64,000 nt of DNA, taken from assembly GCF_037975245.1 (NCBI RefSeq), contig NC_092582.1, positions 12,130,001-12,194,000 of the forward strand. The letters are read 5' to 3'. The notes under the pieces are model-generated. The model had not been told where the DNA came from. It worked only from the letters and a program-made list of their open reading frames with translations, and searched no databases. Made by a program: the position numbers and the translations under genes. This document shows, in pieces, positions 38,446-50,214 of this stretch (its first letter is position 1; each line of letters begins with the position of its first letter). Origin of the DNA: Apostichopus japonicus. Its lineage: Eukaryota > Echinodermata > Holothuroidea > Aspidochirotida > Stichopodidae.

Positions 38446-38649
38446 AGCTTCGAAGTTGGTTCTATAAGTGTTCTCGTCCGGAATGCTAGAAAGGATGCCC
38501 GAAGAGGAGGGAAGCTCGAAAACTCTTGGCTTGGGCCGTATGGAGTCAAGGCTGTGAATGAGAAAGGGCTGTACACACATATTAACAGTTCCACAGGCCT
38601 TCCTTTGAAGAAGAAATTCAATCCATTTTACTTAAAGAATTTCACGCAA
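38446..38649 (+). pseudogene. DD35E integrase-like gene, C-terminal GPY-type exon
   Basis: Unbroken exon between ttcag and the consensus donor gtaaga. It encodes VLVRNARKDARRGGKLENSW followed by LGPY, and then a beta-rich segment ending LKKKFNPFYLKNF. The GGKLE-x-x-WLGPY signature is typical of the C-terminal domain of GIN, Ginger and KRBA2-type integrases. This exon is intact although the others carry stops or shifts. The whole locus is called a pseudogene because of those breaks and the MITE; uncorrected sequencing indels remain possible for the single-base ones. Confidence 0.78.
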
Positions 38650-40681
38650 GTAAGATTCCTTTACACTGTTTTTATTTGGGGGGGGGGGGGTCGGGAGAGG
38701 GGGTTGATTGGCATGATTCCTCCATAATTTTCTTAACAATAATCAGTAACTTGATGAGTTCTGTGCTGGCTTATGTGAGGGTAAGGGCTGTAGCTGTCTT
38801 CACACAATAAATCAATTTGACTCAATGGCTTTAAAAAATGAAACCTAATTGCCAACAATAAAAGAGAGAAGAATAAGTTACTTAGAAAACTCCAGTTTCC
38901 AGACAAATGTTTTCAAATATTTGATTTTATTTGCTTAGTTTCGAGAGGAGAATTTTATGTGATGTCAGTTTGAGACTCAGCAATTAAATGTTCAACTTCT
39001 AATTAGCTTCTTGCCAGATCAACTTGGTAAAACCACATGTAGTAACTATTTTCTTTGGTGTAGATATCATGCATGGTAATGAGTGAGCGGGGTTAACATG
39101 AAACTAGTATCAACATGTTGCTTGACCATTACAACATTTTTAATCTCTGGTTTATTCTGCTGATTGAATGTTTGTAACGGGCGGGACCAAAATAGATTTT
39201 AGCTGACGTTCTCTTGTTAGCTCCAATCTGAAGAATGGTAGGTTGGTTTGACGTGATCCTTGCAGCAATGATGAGCTAAGGAGGGTCGTTTTTGCTTTTA
39301 GTGCAGATATTGTGCAACAAAATGAGTGGGCAGGGCTTAACATTAATAACTGTTAGCTCCAATCTGAAGAATGGTAGGTTGGTTTGAGGTGATCCTTGCA
39401 GCAATGACGAGTTAAGGAGGGTCGTTATTGCTTTTGGTGCAGATATCGTGCAACGAAATGAGTGGGCAGGGCTTAACATTAAAACCTGATCTGCAATTGC
39501 TCACCAACCATATGTGGTATGACTAAATTTTATTGTGCTGAGCAGGTTGGTTACACAATGCAATGTTTTCAGTGCTATTATTTTGCTGCATGTTGATGAG
39601 ATGTGTGACAAAATAAGGTTCAGCTGAAATTTCTTTATAAACACAGAATCGGAAGAATTTTATTCCATTTGAGTTGATACTTAACATAATGATACCTCAT
39701 AGCCAGCAGGAATTGTCCGTCTCGTTTTCTTGGCAGATATTTTCCACTTTCGCCCATGTTTGTTGCATCTCAATCATCATTTCCAGCTTTTTCTAATATT
39801 TGTAGAGCCTTAATTACTATTAAGTGTGTGCAAACCCCCTTCCCTCCCCCCACACACAAACAAACGCATACACAAATTACTCATGTTACATCATGGAAAC
39901 CATAATGCATTTTACCTTGGTTGATTTTTCATATATTGAACAAACTAAATATTAAGAAAATGTCCCTTAACATCTTACTTTATTCAAAAGGGAATTGCGA
40001 TATAGCATCATTACGGTAATGTTGCTTTACCATTCCAATGTTGTTGTTATAGGAGAAATGATATACTGCTTAAATCTTCATGGTGGTGGCAGCAACCCAA
40101 TGAGATTCCTGGCTTGCAGCCGACAATATCAGGAACTTGGCCAAAGTTGGTTGAGTTGATAATCTAACACACTGTCTAGACTGAGTTTGCAGTCTGAACA
40201 GCCATCAAATTACCATTTCCCCAAAGAGTGGTGTAGCTGGGAACCACATTGCACTTCGCATGTGTGGTTGGAGTGTTAATTTTATACAGGTTGTAAAACA
40301 CTGCATGAAGTCACATTTATTCTTTCATCAACATTGATTCTATCATCACAGAAATCCTCATAGAGGCATAAATTTCCAGAATAGGGACTGATATTGACCG
40401 ACTTAAATTTCATCTGATCTTGAATTTGGTATGACCTCTATGTATTAACATATTCCTTAATTAACAAAGAAAAAAATGCAAATTTGCATTCAGTATCCAA
40501 TAAATGTCTCGGAGCGTTTAAATTTTTTATTGCAAGAAAGAATTTTTTAACAAAAGGAATCGATATACATATGAACATTTCCACAGTGTACTAACACAAA
40601 TAATTGCTGACCTGTGCTGTGATAGGTTGTTGAATATAGCTGTTGCATGTAATCCATAAATTTAATTATTTTATATTTCAG
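38650..40681. other. Non-coding stretch downstream of the integrase exons
   Basis: Contains a poly-G run near 38680 and the 136-bp tandem repeat listed separately. No other gene is recognised. Confidence 0.5.
39216..39487. repeat. 136-bp tandem repeat, two copies and a diverged third
   Basis: gttagctccaatctgaagaa starts at 39216 and 39352 (136-bp period), and both copies end in gggcagggcttaacatta. A diverged partial unit (gtagatatcatgcatggtaa and onward) is visible at about 39060-39105. Confidence 0.88.
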
Positions 40682-40723
40682 GAACTTGCAGCCAGTATCA
40701 TCAGTACAAACACACCAGATGAG
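40682..40723 (+). other. Possible 14-codon exon downstream of the integrase exons
   Basis: A 42-nt open stretch in phase 0 follows ttatatttcag and ends at gag|gttagc, encoding ELAASIISTNTPDE. It would continue the integrase frame after NFTQ. The donor is weak and the stretch is short, so this is tentative. Confidence 0.22.
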
Positions 40724-40776
40724 GTTAGCAGCCCAAGTTTGAATATGATTCAAATATCCAATAGAAGAAATTTGAA

Positions 40777-42490
40777 TTAAAGGTAGTCTGTATAGGCAAC
40801 AAATTATAGCATACTTTTCTGAAGATTTCAAAAATTACATTCCTTGAGATTCTTATTGATGTCAAGATGACTGAATGTCTCAGTGAGGTAAATTTCCTCC
40901 AGGGTGGTAATGACAACAGTTTAAAATGTTGACCAAATGTGATCGCATTGGAACTTTTGGCATATTTGGGGCCAAACAAACCTCTGCCCCCCTGCACAAT
41001 TTCCCACCCCAACCTATGTTCTATATTTCTCTTTCACAATATATGTTACCTTCTTACAGGGAGAAACATGATCAAGGTCAATACAGCCCCACAGTTATTG
41101 CATATATATCCAACTCTTGCAAAGAATACTGGTTTTTCTATTTCAAATTGAGTTTTCCGTTTCATTATTTTATGGATATAGATCCATGTTATTGTGAATT
41201 TTTTGATCGTGGAAAATCACTGGCCATGCTCGAAAAGTCACATTAAATATTGTTAAATGTTTTTATTTCAGGAACAAAGCAATCCTGTTACTGTAAAGGT
41301 AAGTAACCTAAGACAACCCATGCAGCTTTAGAAATAAATTCATTAAGGCAGGGATTGCAAGCTACGGAGGTGCAAGACTTCATGGAGGTGCAAGACTTCA
41401 TGTGACTTGATCCTCCCCACCTGGAAATGTTGAAAAATGGAAGACTTTTACTGTGCCAGGACCATATCCTTGACAAACTCCTATGCCTGGAGAAGGGAAA
41501 TCCCAACCTATATGGGCACAATTGCAAGGGGCATTTTGTGATGTCCAACCCCATCCCAAGGATTGGCACTTATTGCAGAATATCATAATTTTCACTTCAA
41601 CAATGAAGGTTTTAAGTTTTATTATCCCCCAAATATACTAGATTTCCAACATGGGCACTCTCTTTGTCAAGTTCATGATACCTCTACTCCTTTCTCCCAG
41701 TAGCATATTCCAACAAATGGTTATTAAGATATGATGTGTTTATCATTTTACTTGATGAGAGTAACTTTTCAGCTACAGAAGCTAGTGACAGACTTCCAAG
41801 AAAGTGCTTTGAAACATCAAGCAATCATACAAAAATAGATACAAATGAAGGCTGCAACCCTAAACTTTTCCACTTATATTGATGAGCCACCCATGTCAGA
41901 TGTAGATTTCCTACAAATCTAAATTTTCCTTCTTTTGTAGCTTCTTTGCAGCATCGTTCAACACTATGATGGACATAGCTCTGAATTAATGGAAGTAATC
42001 AAAGCTCTCTTCCATGCAGTTTCAACCTGAACTTCATGGGCCTCCTGTCTCGCAAGGTTGAAACAGATTCTTCCAGAGTTTGATTCAACTGCACAGGAGG
42101 ATGCATTGGAATTCCTTGCTGCAGTTTACACATCATCATGCACTTCCTGTAACCAAAGCCAGTGCAAACTTTTAGATGAGTAAGAGACATAGATCGTTCT
42201 GTGAAAAGCATCAAAGCAACCCCCCAAAAAATAAGTGAACTTTTCAATGTATTATTTAAATTTATGCCATGTTGGTCCAAATATTCAAATTTGGTCACCT
42301 TTGGTCAAAATTCTATAAACTGTTACAACTTTTGAGGAAATTTACCTCACGGGGACATTCAGTCATCTTGTGTGTTCATTAAGAATGTCTGAGAACAATT
42401 TGGACTAAGGGCCTACATGAAAGTAACTTGTTAAAAACTTCTAGCAATTATAGCATCCTATAATTTGGGGCATATACAGACTACCTTTAA
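40777..42490. mobile_element. TTAA-flanked inverted-repeat element (piggyBac- or Kolobok-type, non-autonomous)
   Basis: TTAA at 40777-40780 and 42487-42490 flanks ends that read AGGTAGTCTGTATA on each strand. The imperfect inverted arms reach about 200 bp inward: caagatgactgaatgtc at about 40862 matches the complement of gacattcagtcatcttg at about 42353, followed by gtgaggtaaatttcctc in both arms. TTAA target duplication is used by piggyBac and Kolobok elements. Only short open frames lie inside. Two separate inverted insertions rather than one element cannot be excluded. Confidence 0.65.
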
Positions 42491-42664
42491 CATTGAAACT
42501 GATTGGGAATTTGCTTAGGTTTGCAGGGAATTAGTCATTTTTAAAAGAGGTATCATGGCACCAGTTAGATCTGACTGATAAACTTGCATCAATACAATGA
42601 GGATGCACATTTTGTAAGGCTGGGTTTAGATGATAGTCTGTATCTGATTTATAAGTTTGTTGCT

Positions 42665-44177
42665 CTTAATACTCAGGGTTCGCAGGTTTCTTCCGGGGGT
42701 GGAAAAAACCGCGGAATAAACCGCGGTTTTTCCACTCGGAAGAAATAGGTTTCTTCCAGTTTCTTCCGGACAAAATGGAAGAAACTCATTTTTGGGGGAA
42801 AAACTGTTGATAAAGTTTCATAACAACCTGCAATGATTTCTAACTATGTAATAAATGGCAAGAAGCAATATAGTGTCAACTAGGTAGTCTGTATCTAGGT
42901 TTGGAGCACATGACCTGCTTCCAGCATATACTGTACACAATATATTACTAGGCTACTAGCATCGGACAATTCAGGGAACAACTAATGGCAAGCAATATTT
43001 TGCAGACCAGAATGGTCCTGATTTATAGCCCAGTTCTTAGTTAAAAACTAGTTTCTGAGTGGAGGGGCAAGTGTTCCCTGGAAACTAGTGTAGGCCTGCT
43101 ACAATGCACACTCATTACTACGATTACATTGACCACTATGGCCATATTTTGTGGAGATTGAACTCAAGACATGAGTTTCACAGATTCGACTGGAAGTTGT
43201 AGTGTGAAATGAGGGCTGGCTCGTGGCCAGCTGTGTTTAAAGGGTGTGAAGACTCGCGCAAAAAGAAACGTCTAATGCCGGTAATCTGACCTAGTTTTGA
43301 ATGAGGTGTAACAGAAGTGTTAGACACCACCATCGATCGCTGAAAAAACACACAGCTTGCTACCATTGGTAATTATACACTAGTATAGTCAGTACATACA
43401 GCTGCGGTCAATACCCACAGCACAGTGTACAAACAATACAGCGATGGACATCTCAGGTCCAGCTAAAGATAACAAGGTATAACGTTTCATTACTGTACTG
43501 TCTGCATTTTGTAGCGACACAAACAAAACGTCACTTGCAAGCAACAGAAAGTTAACTTTTTCAGATGGCCGCACACGGTTTGGGGCAAGTCTTCAATGCC
43601 TTTAATTGTGGATGTTTGTTCTTTTTGCTGTTGGGATGACAAGTCCTCCTGTTAACTACAAGTTGTAATTTAGGGAGTTGCAGAAATTAAACTGTTGCCT
43701 AAATCTAACAGATATTGTTCGGCTATTTTCTTGGTGTTCATTGTATTAAATCCTCAGTGCATGGGCCAATCCAGGTTAATCATTCATACAGTATGGCCAG
43801 TTATGCAATTCTGGTTGATGGGGGGATCGCGAGATGATAAGCAGTCCTTCAATATTGTTATTTATAAGCAAACATCTTTAGGTGTAGAAAAACAACCCAA
43901 AATTATAATCAAAACAAAAATATCATATTTTAATGGTTTCAATGGTATGCATTTCAGTCAAATGGTGGTAAACTATTTGTCTCTTTATCATGTATATATG
44001 TGGGTTGTGCTGCATTTATGCCAATTTTCACAGTTTCTTCCAGTTTCTTCCGGTTTCTTCCAGTTTCTTCCGGAAGAAACTGGAAGAAACCTGGAAGAAA
44101 CAGGTTTCTTCCAGTTTCTTCCATGTCCCTGGAAGAAATCGGTTTCTTCCGGAAGAAACCGAACCCTGCTTAATAGT
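42665..44177. mobile_element. hAT-like element with CAGGGTTCG termini and nested Rep-A
   Basis: The left end at 42674 reads CAGGGTTCGCAGGTTTCTTCCG and the right end at 44168 reads, on the other strand, CAGGGTTCGGTTTCTTCCG. Flanking 9-mers CTTAATACT (42665-42673) and CTTAATAGT (44169-44177) match at 8 of 9. Both subterminal regions are packed with TTTCTTCC/GGAAGAAA words in both orientations (42685-42790 and 44030-44160). CAGGG ends with a target duplication of about 8 bp suggest hAT. A Rep-A copy is nested inside. No transposase is seen. Confidence 0.78.
43237..43605. repeat. Dispersed repeat Rep-A, copy 3
   Basis: Matches the second two-thirds of 31692-32196 with moderate divergence and several small deletions. 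It starts near aaagggtgtgaagactcgcg and ends near tcttcaatgcctttaatt. It lies inside the hAT-like element. Confidence 0.83.
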
Positions 44178-44313
44178 AATTCTGATAATTTTAAGTAAAA
44201 GCTGAATGAAAGTTTTCATTTATACCTGATAATCCAGAGGGTAAAGGAACAAATGGAAATTGCAATAGAAATGCAACATTGTTGTAATGAGTAACTTATT
44301 TTTTCCGTTCCAG

Positions 44314-44500
44314 GTACTTCTTCTTACATACAACAAATGAGATGAAGTGGACTTCCTGCAATGAGACTTGGCACTGTCGGGCAAACTCATATCCAGTAAT
44401 TCCAATATATCCTAGTAACAAGGGCTATATGTCATGCTTGAGTATGCAGGGGCACCTTGAGGTGTGTCTAGATTGCAAAGATCTTGATGGCTTTTGTGAG
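44314..44500 (+). other. Unassigned open stretch with splice-like ends, Cys-rich
   Basis: After cgttccag an unbroken frame of 62 codons runs to a donor-like tcctg|gtgagt. It encodes a Cys-rich peptide with TSCNETWHCRANSYP and LEVCLDCKDLDGFC. The boundaries and openness suggest an exon, but no family is recognised and no partner exon with matching phase is established. Confidence 0.3.
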
Positions 44501-44502
44501 TC

Positions 44503-45519
44503 CTGGTGAGTTCCTGCAAACTCCCTGTTTTTGTTATATTGTTTTCATTCCATGCTGTTTTGTGTTATGTAAAATTGTTTCAATATGTAACACAATGCAT
44601 TTTTGTGAAATTGCAGTATGTGTGTTTATGAGTGTAATGCTAAGAGCCTGTCATTACGATAACTCAATAAACTGACAAATGAACAGTAGTCAAATTCTGA
44701 AACTATTAGTGATGTAAGTTAATGGCCAGAATTCATACCTTGGAAATTTTCAGGTTTAGAATCCAGCTTGAGTTGAAATGATCCCATTGAGCAGTTCTAA
44801 ATACTGTATACAGGCATCTTTTCATATTGACTGTAGATCTCTGGTGTTATGTCTTTCACAATTTATTAATTTATTAAGTGTTGTGGAAAGAGTTAATTTC
44901 ACATAGGGTGACATGTATATGTGAAATTAATTAACTAGTTAATTGTATTTAATCGTCCAGTGTGACGAAATTACACTAAATCACCATTGTCTCCCCAAGT
45001 GGTGAGTTTTAATGCTATGTCGTCCTAAGTGTTGTGAAAAGAGTTAAATTTACCTAGAGCAAAGATGTCGCCTTAGGAGCTTTATGTGCAATTCACTATT
45101 TTTAAATTAAATACTTTGGTATTTGTATTAGGCAGAGGGACTATTATAAATAGCACACCATCAGTCCGGTTCTCCTTCAATACTTCTCTCCAGAAAGGAC
45201 AAAATTTTCTGGCCAATGGTTCAAGAACGGGATTGATAAAGTATACCGTTTGTATTAGAAACCATTACTTCATCTAGCCAAGGATGTGAAGAATTATTAG
45301 TCTCCAGTAGTTCTTGATTCAGTGGTTCATATTCAATTCATGTTGAGTTTTCAGGAACTATTACCAGTTATGCAACGAGTCAGGGCTAGATTCACTAAAT
45401 TTCAGAGAAATAAAGTAACTCAAACACAAGTTCATGGACAGTCTTCCCATAGATCTAGATTATGCAGTGACCAAGACCAAGATTCAACTCAAACGTAGGT
45501 TTCATAAAAGTGATATCTT
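44503..45519. other. Non-coding stretch with a spaced repeat
   Basis: A 29-bp word (taagtgttgtggaaagagtt and onward) at about 44875 recurs with changes at about 45026. Nothing else is recognised. Confidence 0.4.
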
Positions 45520-45865
45520 TATTAAGTATCTTGATAGTCACTGACTTTTTCATGTTTGCTGAAAGTGGTTGTACCAGATGTCATTGTCTTAAACTCCACA
45601 AGTCACAAAGTAGCATTAATATTTGGCATAAATTTTTTTCTAATAGGGTCGTGAATGAGTGGAATGGTTTGCCTGAGAAAATTGTACTTGCAAGTACTGT
45701 AGTGTGAATGGGTTTAAGAATGCTTTGGAGAAGCACTTTAAGCATTGTAATCGGGTCTGATCGTTTGTGTCATCAGTTTTCTTCCATCTCCTATAGGGTC
45801 TTTGATGGGGACTTGAGTGTCCCTCCTGATCCTTTTTCTTTACTAAACTAATCTAAACTAATAAG
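45520..45865 (+). pseudogene. LINE C-terminal fragment of a CR1-related family
   Basis: The frame encodes FFSNRVVNEWNGLPEKIV and, after an indel near 45703, VNGFKNALEKHF ending in a stop near 45760. This is the usual C-terminal signature of RT ORFs in CR1-group LINEs. A short 3' UTR ends in a ctaaactaatctaaactaat tail. Only the last 75 or so codons remain. It belongs to a different family from the hairpin-bearing LINEs. Confidence 0.75.
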
Positions 45866-46463
45866 GTCAAGCATAAAGTATGTGTGCTGTAGGCCTATGC
45901 AATTGCAGAAGCCAACCTTCTTAACCTTTTTGAACTAGCACTTTTAAGGTTAACTTAACCTTTTAGAAGGTAAGCTTAACGTTTTCTTTGCAAATGTAAC
46001 ACGAACACGATTGAGCAAGAGTCGTGCCAGCAATGCCACTGCATGAGGGAAATTCACAGTGACAGAGTAAATAATTGCTTTCCCACCCACGGATGAACAC
46101 ATGTTAGGTATATTACTATCACTATTGCATTTAAAATATAAATATGTTTATTTAAGGTATCATTTAATTGTTTTCATTTACTCCATTAGTAGTCTTCCCT
46201 TTTCCAACAGCTTTACTGGAAAGACTCTTGCTCAGCCGCATTACACAAACACTTTACGAACAGAATACTGCAGATAGCTGATCGTTAACTATGTTAGGAA
46301 TCCACATGCAGTTCTGGTTATAAAAATAGTAAGAGACAAGATCTGTATTTCAATCTATGTTTATGGTTAACTATGATTAAGAATAATGAATTGTAATTTT
46401 AATAAATGAGCCCTTCAGTACTGATAACCAGGATTTTAGTTATCTATTGTTTTTTTCTTTACA
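45866..46463. other. Non-coding stretch, nothing recognised
   Basis: AT-rich, with a short imperfect repeat near 45930-45985 (ttaaccttttt, ttaaggttaa, ttaacctttta). Confidence 0.4.
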
Positions 46464-46464
46464 G

Positions 46465-46641
46465 TACAGAAATGCAGGGTTGCACTACACCATTTCCCAC
46501 AGAGGAAGTATGGCAGAAAACAGGTGGAATTTTACATATAAATGCCAAAAATGTGCTGGACAGAAAGGTTCAATAAGCTTTTGGAACATTGACACCTCAT
46601 TCACTTACATGAGGAAACCTTTTCTCATAGATGTTGAATAA
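46465..46641 (+). other. Unassigned open stretch, possible terminal exon
   Basis: Follows ttttttctttacag and stays open for 58 codons to a TAA at 46639-46641. It includes a CxxC pair within WNFTYKCQKCAGQKG. A Cys-x-x-Cys followed by F-W resembles N-terminal parts of some DDE transposases, but the match is weak and no family is claimed. Confidence 0.25.
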
Positions 46642-47288
46642 ACAGTTGTAAGAAGATTAACATGTAGAATTGGTTCTGAAACTAAATCAGTATTTATGAA
46701 CTCCTCACATCTATGATCTCACCATAAAAGAACAGAAGCAAGTTGTTGAGTTTGAAGAGTTAGCAACTTAAAATTAGGAAAAAGTTTCATATTCAAGAAG
46801 AAATCAAATTTCAACTTTATGATAAAGAATGGGATGATTGCATGGGTAGGTGTGAAAAACCTCTCAGCTACCTCAAAGGGGAATAGTAAAAGTAATACCC
46901 ATCACCTCAGAGCTTATACCATCATAGACTTACACTCACTAAGTAGTACATGTAGCTTATTTGATAGGGAAGTTGTAGATCTGGTGAGTAGCCTACTTCT
47001 GTGCAGTGTAGCAGAGCAAAAGCGACAGAAGTTTCAAAGCATATATTGCTACTCAATGTGGTGTAAGAATCAGCTGAACTGAGCCCCAAGCTGCATTCAG
47101 AATAAGCTTAGGCCTATATACATTTAGAAATATGTAACTGGAAAGCTCACACCTCTGCAATTTCAGACCAAGATTGGATGGCATGAGCTGATGACATAAA
47201 TGAAAAGTTGGCAAAACATACATCAGCCCTAGCAAGTTACACAGAGGGATGCAGAATGTGGACAGGTGCCTACACCATCAGTAAGCCA
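46642..47288. other. Non-coding stretch, nothing recognised
   Basis: Short open frames only. It borders the foldback element. Confidence 0.4.
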
Positions 47289-47290
47289 GG

Positions 47291-49195
47291 CCCCCTTACC
47301 TAACACGAATATATTCGATAAGTATTCGATAAGTATTCAAAGATTTCCTTAGTATTCAGAAAATCTACCATATAACACACAGTACAAAATAAGTATTCGA
47401 ATACTAATACGAATAACTATAAGCCTTCGTCAGAGCCGAATTATGTAAATGAGTTAAGTATTCGAATACCTGTTAGGTATTCGAATAGCTCTTCGAATAG
47501 CTCTTCGAATAGCTATTCGAATAGGTATTCGAGTAGCTTTTGGAATAGCTATTTGAATACTTAGCTCATTTACATATAAGTATTCGCTCATTTAAATAAT
47601 TCGGCTCTGACGAATACTTATAGTTATTCGAATACTTATTCGCTAGTATTCGAATACTTGTATGCTAATTAGTTATGTTATGAAGGCTTAACAGGTTTCT
47701 GAATACTTACTTGAATACTTATTGAATACTTGTATGCTAATTAGTTCCAAGTAAGGAGAGTTAGGAATTTGGCCAGCTTGTTGTCCTAGCTTCTTGATTA
47801 AATCTGCTATTAAAAGTTGAATAACATTCACAAGGAATAAATATCTATTTGAAATGGAGTATTAAGCACAGAATACTAAAACAGTAGGTCTTATGAATAT
47901 GATGGATGAAATTTTGGAAACGCTTCAGCTATTAAATCCTCCGCGGTATATTTCAAATATTTTTGCGCTTTTCAAAGTGTAAGGGTGTTAGCCACTGAAA
48001 AAAAATGTTTGTTCTTGATCAGAGAACTCTGGGTTTGGTTGGAAGACCAAACACAGAGCAGATACATCAAAACTGGAAAACTCAACCGGATTGGATCAAA
48101 AGAAATTATAATTATGAATAACAAACAATATTCAGCTGATCTGGGCCCAGTCAAAGAATTAAATAAAATAACTTACAGTCGTGAGGTCACACCCAAATGT
48201 TAAAGTAAATACACTTAATTTAAAAGTCTGTTCTGGTGAGTTGGCCTGCTGGTGACATCAAGTATTCTACAACATCATATCTTCCACGACATCAATTATT
48301 CCACAACATCAGAAATAGTTGAACACAATAAATGGTATTATGAATGTCCGATCCCAACAAAGTATTACCCTTCAATTTATAAGCAATGGTGTCGCAGGGT
48401 ATCCTTCAGTAAAATAATGTAAATATCCCTGTAGTAAAATAATGTCCTTTATAAGAAATGGTGTCCCGGAATATACTTTATTGTAAAATAATATCCTTTA
48501 TAATAAAATAGTGTCCCAGACTGTCAGTTGAATATCACAACTTCCATAAAATGATATGGACTACAGTAACTTGAACTATGTAAATTAAGGTTTAAAACAA
48601 ACTATCCAGCCATTAAAACTATCTTTCTCTTCTTTTGCAACTGCCTTGCTCAGATACTTATAGCCAACTGCCTAACTCCTTATACCCCTCACAAAACTCC
48701 CTTTGTTACTAAAATATACACACACATACCCATTTCCTGTGAGAGCTAATTTCCAGGAAGAACAAGATAGTTGCCTAGCAACCTAGAAGAGGTAGAAGTG
48801 TAGAGGTTTTAATCCACAAGACAACATACAAATATACTGTACAAATGTATAGCCCCTCTGTACAGTGCACAATGCACCTAATAAACAAGTAAAACTATGG
48901 TACAAAACAAAACTTTATGTAAGAGCTGACCACCTTACAAAAGGAAATAAGTATTCGAATAGGCATTCAATGAAATAGGTGTTCGAATACTTATTGGAAT
49001 AGCTATATTTAGCATTCTCTAAGCATTCGAAGGAAAGAAGTATTCGAATACCTGTTGGAATAGTTATTTTAAGTCTTCAATTAGTTATTCTAAAGTCTGA
49101 ATGCTTAAATTTTTGAAATACCAACTATATAGCTATTTGAATACTTAGCGAATACTTAGCGAATACCTAATAGTTATTCGTTTTGGGTAAGGGGG
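47291..49195. mobile_element. Foldback element with 21-bp TIRs and ATTCGAATA-rich ends
   Basis: The left end CCCCCTTACCTAACACGAATA (47291-47311) matches the complement of 49175-49195 at 19 of 21 positions. Both flanks are crowded with attcgaata/gtattcg words. A 44-nt arm at 47410-47453 is inverted at 47587-47630 with about 41 matches, giving a strong hairpin with a 133-nt loop. The middle (47700-48940) is unrelated, AT-rich sequence with no coding domain. No clear target duplication is seen, so the superfamily is unknown. Confidence 0.75.
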
Positions 49196-49197
49196 GG

Positions 49198-50214
49198 CAC
49201 CAGCATATGGCATTATTTTCACAATGCTAACCCTGGCAGCTAAGAGAAGAGGCAGCAGAGTCCACATTCTGACATATATGCTCTTCAAAGTATTGTGCAA
49301 AGTAAAGAAATCTTAAGGACCAAACCATTTGACATCTCCTACATATGCCACAACAGCCTACATGTGGAGAGAGGTGTCACATCTCTCAACAGTATCTTGC
49401 AGTACAACACAGCAGAAAGCCTTGAAAGTTTGATGGCACTTGCCAATTTTATGGTCATCAGCTTGATTGCCTACTTCCCTGACTGAGTGATACTGTTTTA
49501 ACTCATAACAGTGAGTGTGAATAGACTCAGTTTACAAATTACTGGCATCACTGATAAATATAGTCATCTTCATCATCAGTGTAGTTTTTCATCCTAGAGT
49601 AACTGGTCATGAATCAGTTGATCTTTCTTATAGATACTGGACTGGTTTATGTTTTTAGTTCTACCATGTAGCTTGTACTTTCTCTCTCTGAGTTGTGCTC
49701 TCCTCCATCTGTATGCTCTGCCTCTCTTACGTAATTCATCACATTGCTGTTTTCTTTTCATCTATTTCAGAGTCTGGATACATGGACTATTTGAGCTCAC
49801 CTTTAATACTGCAGCTTCCATCTTCCTGGCTATGGACTCTTCAGGCACATTATATGTTATGTGTATGGAACTGTAGTCCCTGTACTGACCAATGCACGAA
49901 AGTGTGGTACTATGTTTTGGATTGGTCACAGTGAAAGCCTTATTGATGACATCTGCTTTTGAGTGGAAGTCTCAAACGAGTGGACCATAATCATATGCTG
50001 CAGGTGGGTGTCTCAGATATTTTGTTTAGCTTCCTGTTGTCAGTGTGGGATATTAGCAGAGAACCCTTTGCAGCATTTGGCATACATGGAAATGTGTACT
50101 TCCTGCCCCTCTTGCATACAAATGAATGCTTTTGGCAATATAAATGATTTCCACTGTAGTACTTTGCAAGGCATTCTAAACATGTTGATAAAGCGCTTTT
50201 GATATTTCAGATAT
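49198..50214. other. Non-coding or unassigned stretch
   Basis: A 69-codon open run on the plus strand ends at a TGA near 49486 without a recognisable motif. Another splice-like acceptor (ctatttcag) lies near 49770. No function is assigned. Confidence 0.3.

Noticed and set aside
41273-41299. Nine-codon splice-bounded exon (EQSNPVTVK) that would continue the integrase gene
   Set aside because: It lies inside the TTAA-flanked inverted-repeat element and is too short to support.
41999-42298. 99-codon minus-strand frame in the TTAA element
   Set aside because: It overlaps the inverted arm and shows no transposase motif; a chance frame is more likely.
31684-43366. A minus-strand frame partly shared by the three Rep-A copies (GSMVVSNTFVTSHSKLGQIT)
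   Set aside because: Similarity follows nucleotide identity, the frame breaks in the third copy, and many differences change the residue. No evidence of coding.
43695-44198. 167-codon plus-strand frame
   Set aside because: Its C-terminal half is only the TTTCTTCC repeat array of the hAT-like element, and its start has no recognisable domain.
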